DNA from: an uncultured Eubacteriaceae bacterium
Lineage (GTDB): Bacteria > Bacillota > Clostridia > Lachnospirales > CAG-274
Assembly: GCA_946534775.1 (NCBI GenBank)
Contig: CAMNCZ010000009.1
Coordinates: 1-12,406, forward strand
DNA length: 12,406 nt
Reading direction: 5' to 3'
Below, in pieces: positions 1 to 5,927 of the stretch. Under the pieces are notes generated by a model. It was not told the DNA's origin, did not search any database, and saw only the letters and a program-made list of their open reading frames with translations. The translations under genes were made by a program, and so were the position numbers. How positions within the stretch are numbered: position 1 is the stretch's first letter; the number at the start of each line of letters is the position of its first letter.

Positions 1-586
1 CGTGTGAGTTAAGGCCGTCAAGTGTGTTGCTGTCAGAGGCCAGCGCTTCAAACTTTGATGATGTTGCAGCAAAATATATATCGTTACGCCGCTTTTTAAG
101 CAACGCCCTTAATTCGGGGCTTTGCTTAACCATATTTACGGCCTCGGTCAAGGCTTTTCGTGCCTGATCTTTCTTTGTGGCAACGGAATATATTTCGGCC
201 GCGCCCTCGCAATCGGCAACAAGCAAGTATAAGGCTATACCCGCCATAAGCGTGGTTTTGCCGTTCTTTCTGCCGACTAAAAACATTGTTTCGCGGAAAC
301 GTCTTAAATTCGTTTCTTTTTCAAGAAATCCGAAAAGGGCTTGAATGTAGGCTTTTTGAAATAGCTCTAAATGCAGCGGCGCGCCGAGGTGGCCTTGCGC
401 TTGCTTGCAGAATGTTTCAATAAACACGATAGGGCGTTCGCCCTCGTCCTCGTCAAAATAATACTTGTAATTTTTCGGGGGCTTGTCTATTTCTTTAAGC
501 AGCCTTGTATATACTTTCCGCACTCTTGCGGAAACGCGTATTTTGCCTTTGCGGATAAGCTCGATGTATTCGCGTATATAGTTCAA
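1..586 (-). CDS. terL: Terminase large subunit, N-terminal part (runs off left edge)
   Basis: This is the ATPase/nuclease motor that packages phage DNA into proheads. Only the first 195 codons are present; the gene continues past base 1. The protein carries a deviant Walker A loop, VGRKNGKTT, at residues 104-112, typical of HK97-like terminases (Terminase_1 family). The preceding segment (FDEDEGERPIVFIETFC, about residues 44-60) and the final LDGLNSH, which normally leads into Walker B, also fit that family. No suitable ATG exists near the beginning. The start chosen is TTG at 584-586 (MNYIREYIEL), 10 bases after GAGGA, which lies in the end of the small subunit gene. It sits 5 bases downstream of terS, so the two are co-transcribed. 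The family call is certain; the exact start is inferred. Confidence 0.93.
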   Translation of the reverse strand, partial: MNYIREYIELIRKGKIRVSARVRKVYTRLLKEIDKPPKNYKYYFDEDEGERPIVFIETFCKQAQGHLGAPLHLELFQKAYIQALFGFLEKETNLRRFRETMFLVGRKNGKTTLMAGIALYLLVADCEGAAEIYSVATKKDQARKALTEAVNMVKQSPELRALLKKRRNDIYFAATSSKFEALASDSNTLDGLNSH

Positions 587-591
587 GCCCG

Positions 592-951
592 CTATTTCCT
601 CGGGGTTTTCTTTGTAGCAAACGCAAGCAAGGCCTCGCCCACGCGGTCGGCTTCGCTGGTGGGTAGCTGCTCGCATATCTGCTTTATGACGCTTGAATAG
701 TTCTTGACCATAGCGTTATATTGAGATAGCAGGGGGTGTGCGCGCTCGATCTCGTAATTACCCTGCGGCATAGTTACGATAACGCCGTCGGCGTCAATGC
801 GTCGCTCCATATCCTGCAACTTTTCACGCATATAAAAGGCGCGTTCAATCAAACTTTCGTTGATTTTCTTTTTATCTTCGGGCATATTTGCAAAGATTTT
901 CTTAAATTTGTTCAGCTCGCGCTTTCTTATTTTTAATATATCCTCATTCAT
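592..951 (-). CDS. terS: Terminase small subunit (P27-like)
   Basis: This DNA-recognition subunit of the packaging terminase is 119 residues, a normal length for the family. The N-terminal half is highly charged and predicted helical (ILKIRKRELNKFKKIF). A conserved-looking central piece, HPLLSQYNAMVKNYSSVIKQ at residues 77-96, matches the P27-type pattern 'HP-x-x-x-x-YN-x-x-x-x-Y'. The ATG is preceded by AAAGGAG with 11 bases of spacing. The position directly before terL and after the HNH gene is the standard order in Gram-positive cos phages. It is identified from position plus the central motif, not from a full alignment. Confidence 0.85.
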   Translation of the reverse strand: MNEDILKIRKRELNKFKKIFANMPEDKKKINESLIERAFYMREKLQDMERRIDADGVIVTMPQGNYEIERAHPLLSQYNAMVKNYSSVIKQICEQLPTSEADRVGEALLAFATKKTPRK

Positions 952-1045
952 TCAAAAATCAGCTCCTTTGCCCGATAGTAGGGGGGTCTATGCGCGCCCG
1001 TGGAGGCCTAAAAAGGACTTATTCGCGGTTCTAATTTTACGAGCG
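952..1045. other. Spacer before terS, candidate cos/packaging site
   Basis: These 94 bases have no gene beyond the terS ribosome binding site. They hold a run of six G (980s), several GCGC steps and the nearby palindrome AGGCCT. In many Gram-positive HNH/TerS/TerL phages the cos site lies in this interval. That role is inferred from position; no cleavage site can be seen. Confidence 0.25.
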
Positions 1046-1312
1046 CTATTTTTCAACCGGGGGGGATATTTTCCCGTTTATTCCTGTCAGATCGGACGTA
1101 CCAACCTCGCGCGCCTTGCAGATTTCAACGGCTGATATTGCAGCCGTATTTATTATTAGCTTTGTGCCGTCTATTGTGTCGAGCATAGCGCCGCCGTTAT
1201 CGAGCGCGTCGCAAAGCTGCTTGTCAAAGTCTGCTATCGTTGCAGGCTGCACAATAGTTTTCTCCAGCGCAACGCCTGCTATTGTGTATATGATTATGTC
1301 TTGTACGATCAT
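1046..1312 (-). CDS. Hypothetical phage protein, 88 aa
   Basis: Not recognised. The 88-residue product is predicted mostly beta-stranded, with a hydrophobic start (MIVQDIIIYTIAGVALEKTI) and the phrase DGTKLIINTAAISAVEICK at residues 48-66. It has no signal peptide, metal-binding cluster or nuclease motif. Its start codon overlaps the stop of the HNH gene by one base (TGATG), with GAGG nine bases upstream, so its translation is probably coupled to HNH. Position between HNH and terS suggests a DNA-packaging accessory role, but that is inference only. Confidence 0.75.
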   Translation of the reverse strand: MIVQDIIIYTIAGVALEKTIVQPATIADFDKQLCDALDNGGAMLDTIDGTKLIINTAAISAVEICKAREVGTSDLTGINGKISPPVEK

Positions 1313-1608
1313 CAGACATTACCTCGCTTTATCAAGTCGCCGTTCTTATCGAACGTCAAGTCTTTGTCGGTGGCCAATGTGCCCTCGTGTTCTATGGCGT
1401 GGCATTCCCTGCACAACGTTTCGAGGTTGTCCGGGTTTAGTGATATATCCGGGTTGTTTATATTGCGCGGCGTCAAATATGTTTTGTGGTGTACTATCTC
1501 GCCCGGTGCGCCGCACCGTACACATAGCCCGAAATCACGCTTAAACACATTATCGCGCACGCGCCGCCATTCTTTCGATAAGTAAAACTGCTTTGCAAAT
1601 TCCTGCAT
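1312..1608 (-). CDS. HNH endonuclease (packaging-associated)
   Basis: A metal-dependent DNA endonuclease. Many HK97-like phages carry such a gene beside the terminase, where it assists cos cleavage and packaging. From Met at 1606-1608 the protein is 98 residues and begins QEFAKQFYLSKEWRRVRD, the usual start for this group. Two Cys pairs (C29-x2-C32, C66-x2-C69) form a zinc site around the HNH core: H40-H41, N58/N61 in NPDNLETLC, and H70/H74 in CRECHAIEH. The frame stays open up to an ATG at 1719, but that extension is unlike the family and overlaps a possible promoter, so the shorter start is preferred. GGGCGGGA lies 8 bases upstream. Confidence 0.9.
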   Translation of the reverse strand: MQEFAKQFYLSKEWRRVRDNVFKRDFGLCVRCGAPGEIVHHKTYLTPRNINNPDISLNPDNLETLCRECHAIEHEGTLATDKDLTFDKNGDLIKRGNV

Positions 1609-1702
1609 ATCAGCGTCCCGCCCCTCGCCTTGTGCCTTGTGGCCTGCAATATGCGCATACCCTAACGCCCGCTTTTGCGGGCATATAATCGTCCATAGTA
1701 TT

Positions 1703-1708
1703 ATTATA
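1703..1708 (-). promoter_or_regulatory. Possible late promoter, -10 box
   Basis: A perfect TATAAT on the minus strand lies in the gap between the ArpU-like gene and HNH. There is no good -35 box 17 bases upstream. That is what an activator-dependent late promoter would look like, and the ArpU-like product encoded just upstream is the obvious candidate activator. The role is inferred. Confidence 0.35.
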
Positions 1709-1768
1709 AATCTGCACAAGCTATTTTTCTATACACACTTTTTTCACCGCTTTTTGTAAACGTTGCAC

Positions 1769-1793
1769 AAAAAATGCCCCTGCTGCAAGGTGC
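1769..1793 (-). terminator. Probable rho-independent terminator
   Basis: On the minus strand GCACCT and AGGGGC pair (five pairs with one A-G mismatch) around the loop TGCAGC and are followed at once by ATTTTTTG. It lies about 45 bases after the stop codon of the ArpU-like gene and would end the early/replication transcript before the packaging operon. The stem is short, so confidence is moderate. Confidence 0.5.
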
Positions 1794-1837
1794 GATCGCG
1801 GGCGGCGGTATAGCACTATGCACAAAACGGCGTATTT

Positions 1838-2251
1838 TTATACCCCGTAATAAAGCATAGTAAAACGGCGCACCGCCCTATTTTTGATATTATAAAGCGA
1901 GGTCACGCTTTCATAGTGCATTTTATCAAGTATTTTTTCTTTCGGTATGCGGTCTATATACCATAGCTGCAATATGACGCGCTCCTCGTTTTCAAGCTGC
2001 TGCATAGCCTGCTCGATCTGCCCGACTATGATTTTTGTGTGCTTGATTTGTAGGTCTGTGTTTCTGTATTCAAGCCACAAACGCTCGGCGTCGCTGAATT
2101 CGCCCTTTGATTTCTTGCCCGGTGCAGCTTTCGGGCGCTCGCTTGCGATTTTAGCGAGCGCTGCGTGTCGCTCCTGCATATTCTGTATTGCTGCTTTCAT
2201 TGTCGTTACTTCATATAGCAACTTTTCGCTTTCCTTGAAAAAGTCTATCAC
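1838..2251 (-). CDS. ArpU/RinA-like late transcription regulator (sigma region 4-like)
   Basis: Likely an activator of phage late transcription. The 137-residue protein has a helical, coiled-coil-like first part (residues 1-90) and then a sigma-70 region-4-type helix-turn-helix at about residues 88-130 (ENEERVILQLWYIDRIPKEK, then SVTSLYNIKNRAVRRF). This layout matches ArpU/RinA-like and DUF1492-like regulators that sit last in the early module of Gram-positive phages. It starts at GTG (2249-2251), whose bases overlap the TGA of the Rep gene (GTGA), with AAGGGGG seven bases upstream. A terminator-like hairpin follows it. The protein family is confident; the target promoter is inferred. Confidence 0.8.
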   Translation of the reverse strand: MIDFFKESEKLLYEVTTMKAAIQNMQERHAALAKIASERPKAAPGKKSKGEFSDAERLWLEYRNTDLQIKHTKIIVGQIEQAMQQLENEERVILQLWYIDRIPKEKILDKMHYESVTSLYNIKNRAVRRFTMLYYGV

Positions 2252-3069
2252 GTTTTAGCCCCCTTGCATTTTCGCTTGTTCGCCTTTTGCGGCTGTTTCA
2301 TCATTCGGACGGCTATATAATAGCCTCCGTTGAATTCGTTGTATAACGGCTTTACCGACGATAGTTTATAACCCGGGTAAAGTTTTTCCCATTCCGGCGC
2401 GCCTGCATAACCCAGCATAAACAAGTCCCTCGCTTTGCTCTTACTTATGCGGCCGTCGCGGCTTGTTTCTTTTGGCTGCTTCAAATTGCGTGAGCTGCTC
2501 CAAGCGTTGCCGAGGTCTGCGTCCTCGCTTTCCTCGTCGTTGTCTTTCTTTTTCTTTTTGCAAAAATAGTCCGCAAGCCCGCAAACGCCGTCGGCGTCAA
2601 AAGCGACGAGCGACGAGAACGCATAGCCCATTCCCCAAATCTTGTCGAGCTCCGCGATCGTCATATCAGCGCAATTTATAATCAAGTGGTGATGATAGCG
2701 CCCCGAGCGCTTGCCCTTTTCGGTGGTCGCTATGTATTTTAGGGGCGGCAAGCCTTTTTTCTTGCGAAAACGCTTTAGCCGCTTAAAGAAATTTTGCAAA
2801 GATCGCTTTGCGCTTTCGTCGTCGGGCGGCAAGTATTTATTTTCATACGACGGGTTGTAAAAAAGTGCCTCGCCCGGCTTAAAGTTGTTCATTACCAAGC
2901 GTTGCAGCTTTTTCACCCTGCATTGATGATTATACTTTTCTTGCGTTTCCGAGCTCGGCTTTGCTTTCTTTTTTCGCTTGCCCTTGCTACTTTGTTTCAT
3001 TACCGGGAAAACGTCTATATCGAGGTAGTTGTTGCATATATGACGTTTTTCTCTGTATAGCGCACGCAT
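2248..3069 (-). CDS. HUH-type replication initiator (G2P/rolling-circle Rep-like)
   Basis: A predicted DNA-nicking replication protein of 273 residues, resembling the 'rolling circle replication-associated'/Rep_ORF2-G2P family common in Gram-positive prophages. Residues 124-131 read RYHHHLII, the His-hydrophobic-His metal site of HUH endonucleases. Y168 in GLADYFCKK is in the right place for the catalytic tyrosine. The start is very basic (KGKRKKKAK), the middle has IATTEKGKRSGRYHHH, and the end carries YNEFNGGYYIAVRM, all familiar in this group. The ATG has AGGGAGGG six bases upstream. The gene follows a 211-base spacer with strong secondary structure that could hold its origin. The family is confident; action at that origin is inferred. 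Confidence 0.82.
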   Translation of the reverse strand: MRALYREKRHICNNYLDIDVFPVMKQSSKGKRKKKAKPSSETQEKYNHQCRVKKLQRLVMNNFKPGEALFYNPSYENKYLPPDDESAKRSLQNFFKRLKRFRKKKGLPPLKYIATTEKGKRSGRYHHHLIINCADMTIAELDKIWGMGYAFSSLVAFDADGVCGLADYFCKKKKKDNDEESEDADLGNAWSSSRNLKQPKETSRDGRISKSKARDLFMLGYAGAPEWEKLYPGYKLSSVKPLYNEFNGGYYIAVRMMKQPQKANKRKCKGAKT

Positions 3070-3107
3070 AAATTACCCTCCCTTGCTTTTACTGCTTTGC
3101 TCAATAC

Positions 3108-3161
3108 GCAAGGGGAACGGGGGAAAGTCCCCCCTTTCCCCTTGCAATCCCTTTTCCCCCC
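3108..3161. repeat. Strong hairpin plus G-quadruplex-like tract upstream of rep
   Basis: GCAAGGGGAA (3108-3117) pairs perfectly with TTCCCCTTGC (3136-3145). After one C-T mismatch the stem continues with five G-C pairs (3119-3123 with 3130-3134) around the loop AAAGTC. No T run follows, so it does not look like a terminator. Overlapping it, the minus strand between 3129 and 3161 has four G runs of 6, 4, 3 and 6 separated by 3, 7 and 4 bases, which meets the usual G-quadruplex pattern. It could be a replication origin or a control element for rep; this is inferred. The rest of the 3070-3280 spacer holds no gene that I can see. Confidence 0.6.
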
Positions 3162-3241
3162 TAAACAAAACGATCTTGTTATTTATTCCCGCTTGTATTT
3201 GGAAATGGTCGCAAAGTTAATATACATTACAAGCCCTCATA

Positions 3242-3259
3242 GCCTGCATATAAGCAGGC
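3242..3259. repeat. Small inverted repeat
   Basis: GCCTGC and GCAGGC form a six-pair perfect stem around ATATAA. It lies 22 bases past the methyltransferase stop codon, with no T run on either strand. Possible roles are end-of-message stabilisation or part of the candidate rep origin region. It is seen directly in the sequence; the function is unknown. Confidence 0.45.
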
Positions 3260-3280
3260 CTAAAAGCTGTTATTTTCTTA

Positions 3281-3921
3281 TCAAAAATCAATTAAGCGCA
3301 TTTGCGCCATAGCAGCGGTTAAGCGCTGTTTAGCAGCGTTGAAAAAATCGGCGTCAATTTCCGCGCCGACGAAATCAAAGCCGCAATTATAGCACGCGAT
3401 CAGACTTGACGCCGAGCCCGCGTGCGTATCTAATATTTTATCGCCCTGCTTTGCATAACCCGCTAAAAGCCATTCGTAAAGCGCAATGGGCTTTTGCGTC
3501 GGGTGTATTCTGTTGGGCTCTGCACCAACTCCGCCGAAAAACGGATAGTCAAAGCAGCGGGCGTTACCCTTAAAGCTCGTCCAAGCTAACTCGCCGTCGG
3601 CATAGGATTTGACGGGCTGGTGCTTGTACCAAAATATAAACTCCTTGCAGGCGGGCAACATATCCGACAAGTGGTTATATCCCCATATTATTTGATTTTT
3701 AGATACTCTGAAAAGTTCCTTGAAATATTCGGGGGTCGGCTTTAGATCATTAGCCATTGAAACGGCTTTACCCCCCCGTAGCGGGCTATGCGGCTTGTGC
3801 ATCTGAACGCTTTGTCAATGCCGTATGGCGGGTCGCAAATTGCAAGGTCGAAAAAATTGTCGGGGTATGCTGCCATAAGCTGCATACAATCGACATTGTA
3901 TAGATTATTTAACTCATACAT
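3281..3921 (-). CDS. DNA methyltransferase, split by a frameshift at a G7 tract
   Basis: An S-adenosylmethionine-dependent DNA methyltransferase (N6-adenine or N4-cytosine) of the N6_N4_Mtase fold. The first frame starts at ATG 3919-3921, with GAGG six bases upstream. It holds the catalytic motif IV, DPPYG (residues 30-34), and stops 59 codons in. The second frame resumes at the same place and gives the remainder, with IIWGYNHLSDML, HPTQKPIALYEW and the SAM-binding ILDTHAGSASSLIAC near the C-terminus. Motif IV before motif I marks the beta class. The frames join if the run of seven G (3771-3777 as C) is read as eight. Causes could be mutation, polymerase slippage (phase variation), ribosomal -1 slippage or a sequencing error. 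Internal ATGs (3802, 3757) would give only a truncated product without DPPYG. Confidence 0.85.
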
Positions 3922-3960
3922 ATTTAACCTCGATATACTATTATATATAGGGCGGCTTTG

Positions 3961-3981
3961 CGCCCGCTGTCAAAGCGGGCG
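3961..3981. repeat. Inverted repeat 1 of palindrome cluster
   Basis: CGCCCGCT and AGCGGGCG form an eight-pair stem around GTCAA, in the spacer between the HD gene and the methyltransferase. No clean T tract follows on the minus strand (CAAAGCC), so it is a weak terminator candidate. It belongs to a run of three palindromes. Confidence 0.6.
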
Positions 3982-3993
3982 TTAATACCACCG

Positions 3994-4011
3994 TTAACGC
4001 GCGCGCGTTAA
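3994..4011. repeat. 18-bp perfect palindrome with (CG)5 core
   Basis: TTAACGCGCGCGCGTTAA is exactly self-complementary; an alternating CG core of ten bases is flanked by TTAA. It is enclosed by a wider AATACC/GGTATT pair. Such a site suits binding by a symmetric dimer or cruciform/Z-form extrusion. The function is unknown. Confidence 0.65.
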
Positions 4012-4024
4012 ACCGTGCGTTAGG

Positions 4025-4042
4025 TATTGCACGCGTGCAATA
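4025..4042. repeat. 18-bp perfect palindrome with central ACGCGT
   Basis: TATTGCACGCGTGCAATA is exactly self-complementary and ends six bases before the stop codon of the HD-domain gene. Together with the two palindromes to its left it fills most of the 127-base spacer upstream of the methyltransferase. It may be an operator or origin element; this is inferred. Confidence 0.65.
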
Positions 4043-4048
4043 TGCGTG

Positions 4049-4618
4049 TTATATGCCGACTATCTTTGACGTGATCATATCGGCCGTATGGGTGTATAAA
4101 ACATTCGGATATAGTGTAATAGCCTTGTTATAGTAGTTCCAGTTTTCTTTATCATCAAACGCGCCCATGTGCCAGCGTATGCAAGCGATCTCCTCGAGGG
4201 TCAAGTCGCTTATTAACGTTTGTGTAAGTATAACCGACTTGCTGCCGTGTCCGTCGAGCCATACGTCTTTATTGAACATAAACGAGGGCTTGTCTGTTAT
4301 GCCGTCGGCTGCTATGTATGCGTCACATTTGCATAGATCGTGAAACATACCTATTATATAAGGGCTCCGGGGTTTAGCCCATTGTAGGCCGAGCTTGTCC
4401 GTCAGCTTTACAAGCTGCTCGGTAACTGCTTTTGAATGGTCGAAAAGGCCGCCGAAATATGCGCCGTGATATTTGGTAGAGGCGGGCATTGTAAAAAAAT
4501 CCATGTGCGCAAGCCTTTGAATTATATATCCCATTTGGGCGGGCTCGATAGCGTCTGCCATTATGGCCTTGAATTCCTCTATACGCTGCATAGCGTCTTT
4601 TGTGCCCGGCATAATCAC
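4049..4618 (-). CDS. HD-domain phosphohydrolase
   Basis: A predicted metal-dependent phosphohydrolase of the HD superfamily, whose members cleave nucleotides or nucleic acids. The 189-residue product shows the ordered metal ligands: H61 in LFDHSKAV, the HD pair at residues 93-94 in GMFHDLCKCDAY, H124 in DGHGSKSV, H150 in IRWHMGAF, and D180 in YTHTADMIT. It has no second domain. The substrate cannot be told from sequence; a nucleotide-pool or nucleic-acid role fits the neighbouring replication genes. The start is GTG at 4616-4618, overlapping the upstream TGA as GTGA, with GAGGGGG just before. An ATG two codons further in (4610-4612) has better spacing and is an equally good start. The palindrome cluster follows. 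Confidence 0.82.
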   Translation of the reverse strand: MIMPGTKDAMQRIEEFKAIMADAIEPAQMGYIIQRLAHMDFFTMPASTKYHGAYFGGLFDHSKAVTEQLVKLTDKLGLQWAKPRSPYIIGMFHDLCKCDAYIAADGITDKPSFMFNKDVWLDGHGSKSVILTQTLISDLTLEEIACIRWHMGAFDDKENWNYYNKAITLYPNVLYTHTADMITSKIVGI

Positions 4619-5340
4619 ACGCCCCCTCTTTCAACAAGCTCTATCCGCCCGTCCCGCGCCTGTCGGCGCGCGTTCAAGATTGAATGATTAAAAGTACAAG
4701 CCGGGGCGACGCCGTGAGTGTACGTCGCGTTGTGGAAGTAGAGCTCCCCCGACGGGCCGACAAGCCGGACGCTGTAAGCGCTGCCGACGCTGCAACTCCA
4801 CGGCGTGAGCGTCCAAACCCACTCGTCATATTTAGGTATCAGTCTTCTATATTTCCGGTACTGATCGCACGATAGCAACGTAACGAGGTTGTGACAATAT
4901 CCGTATTGATCGTCGCCGTTGTCGGCTGTTAAATCGGAGGTTGTCAACACAAGGTGCTCGGCATTCATATTATCGTTGAGATAGTCGCCGTTAAGCCATT
5001 CGCACAAATCAGAAATAGCCCAGTTGTTCGAGCCGTCGTCGTCGCGTTCGTTAAACGGTCTTTTCGCGACTATATCCGCCGTTACGGCAAAATAGTCGTC
5101 GTTCTCGTCTATGTCGAGACAAACATATTCGGCATCGTTGTAATAGAAATGATCGCCCGGCTCGAGGTCGTATTCTTCGTATTCGCCGTTTGCTTCGGCT
5201 TCGTAGTTCATTGCGTGCTGTACAGCCGTGTAAATCCCCTCGCCTATGTGGGCAAATTCGCGCAATAATTCGTCGGCGCTGCCCTCAAATTCAACTTTTA
5301 TGCCGCCGAATTCGTCGTCGGCGTGATATGCTTTTATCAT
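4615..5340 (-). CDS. DUF6273 domain protein
   Basis: Function unknown. From Met at 5338-5340 the protein has 241 residues. It begins with an acidic segment of about 50 residues (IKAYHADDEFGGIKVEFEGS) that looks like an independent small domain. A second acidic stretch (EANGEYEEYDLEPGDHFYY) follows. The C-terminal half has the DUF6273 signature: NNWAISDLCEWLNGDYL, then WTLTPWSCSVGSAYSVRLV and the aromatic GELYFHNATYTHGVAPACTF, where this family ends. The start is fixed by TAGGAGG seven bases upstream; the longer open frame to 5487 only covers the DUF3850 gene in another frame. It overlaps the HD gene by four bases. DUF6273 is known mostly from phage-like and surface proteins, and its activity is unknown. 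Confidence 0.75.
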   Translation of the reverse strand: MIKAYHADDEFGGIKVEFEGSADELLREFAHIGEGIYTAVQHAMNYEAEANGEYEEYDLEPGDHFYYNDAEYVCLDIDENDDYFAVTADIVAKRPFNERDDDGSNNWAISDLCEWLNGDYLNDNMNAEHLVLTTSDLTADNGDDQYGYCHNLVTLLSCDQYRKYRRLIPKYDEWVWTLTPWSCSVGSAYSVRLVGPSGELYFHNATYTHGVAPACTFNHSILNARRQARDGRIELVERGGV

Positions 5341-5354
5341 AATAAAACCTCCTA

Positions 5355-5633
5355 TTATAAATTGGTAGCGCAGTTGTCCCGCCCTATTCTTTTTATCTGC
5401 ATAGCTATATAGCCGTCTTTGAGCCCGTAATCCCCGTGCAGTATATACTTGATTATATAAGCGTTTTGCTTTATAGGGTGCTTGCACGGGATTTCAGCGC
5501 GGGGCTCCCACGGAATAAATTTAATAATGTCGCCTACTTCATAATTGCGATCGTTTTTACGGATTTCAAATTGTTTTGTACCGTTGTAAATGTCGTCACA
5601 AAATTCGCGGTTTAATTTTATCTCATGTACCAT
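5355..5633 (-). CDS. DUF3850 (ASCH-fold) protein
   Basis: A 92-residue protein of the DUF3850 family, which has an ASCH/PUA-like fold thought to bind RNA or nucleotides. The family phrase is plain at the start: MVHEIKLNREFCDDIYNGTK and QFEIRKNDRNYEVGDIIKF, residues 1-39, followed by YIIKYILHGDYGLKDGYIAM. The length equals that of typical single-domain members. Its ATG follows directly on the stop codon of the upstream gene (TAA then ATG), with GAGG five bases before, so the two are coupled. No partner or substrate is known; phage copies are common and uncharacterised. Confidence 0.85.
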   Translation of the reverse strand: MVHEIKLNREFCDDIYNGTKQFEIRKNDRNYEVGDIIKFIPWEPRAEIPCKHPIKQNAYIIKYILHGDYGLKDGYIAMQIKRIGRDNCATNL

Positions 5634-5927
5634 TTATACCTCACTTTCGTTTACACGTTGTGGTAGTTGACGAGAATTTTTGAAATAATTATCATACGTC
5701 AACTCCTTGTTTTCGTCGTAGATCGCAACGTCGCGCGGGTCTGCATATACAAGGCAACGTTCTTTTTCGTCCGTCAAGCCGAGCACTAAATATAATTTGC
5801 GGTCGCTGCGTATTTCGTAGGTGTAGTCTATTATTCTGTGATAGACTATAAGCGAGCCCGAGCCCCTGCAATTATGTACTACCCGCACTTGACTTTTGAA
5901 AGCCTGCTTTGCTTGTTCACCTGTCAT
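5634..5927 (-). CDS. Hypothetical protein, 97 aa
   Basis: Not recognised. The 97-residue product looks like a small beta-rich domain: alternating hydrophobic strands RVVHNC, GSLIVYHRIIDYTYEIR, KLYLVLGLT and RCLVYADPRDVAIYD, then a polar tail. No transmembrane segment or metal motif is visible. Its start overlaps the end of the two-helix membrane protein by 11 bases and is preceded by AAAGGCGGG, seven to eight bases upstream. It is separated from DUF3850 by nothing, which points to joint expression. Confidence 0.7.
   Translation of the reverse strand: MTGEQAKQAFKSQVRVVHNCRGSGSLIVYHRIIDYTYEIRSDRKLYLVLGLTDEKERCLVYADPRDVAIYDENKELTYDNYFKNSRQLPQRVNESEV

Noticed and set aside
371..700. Plus-strand open frame opposite the terminase genes
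   Set aside because: It has no ribosome site and mirrors terL/terS on the other strand. The same holds for other plus-strand frames left of 11500.
1609..1719. Longer version of the HNH endonuclease from ATG at 1719
   Set aside because: The additional 37 residues are unlike HNH proteins of this group and cross the TATAAT box; the Met at 1608 gives the normal N-terminus.
3108..3145. Reading the strong hairpin before rep as a transcription terminator
   Set aside because: No T run follows on either strand, and it lies in the leader of rep just after the methyltransferase gene.
4684..5268. Plus-strand open frames with hydrophobic stretches opposite DUF6273
   Set aside because: These are antisense shadows of a well-supported gene, caused by its acidic codons; they have no start signal.
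5341..5487. Longer version of the DUF6273 protein from ATG at 5487
   Set aside because: The extension lies wholly within the DUF3850 gene in another frame, and a perfect AGGAGG stands before the Met at 5340.
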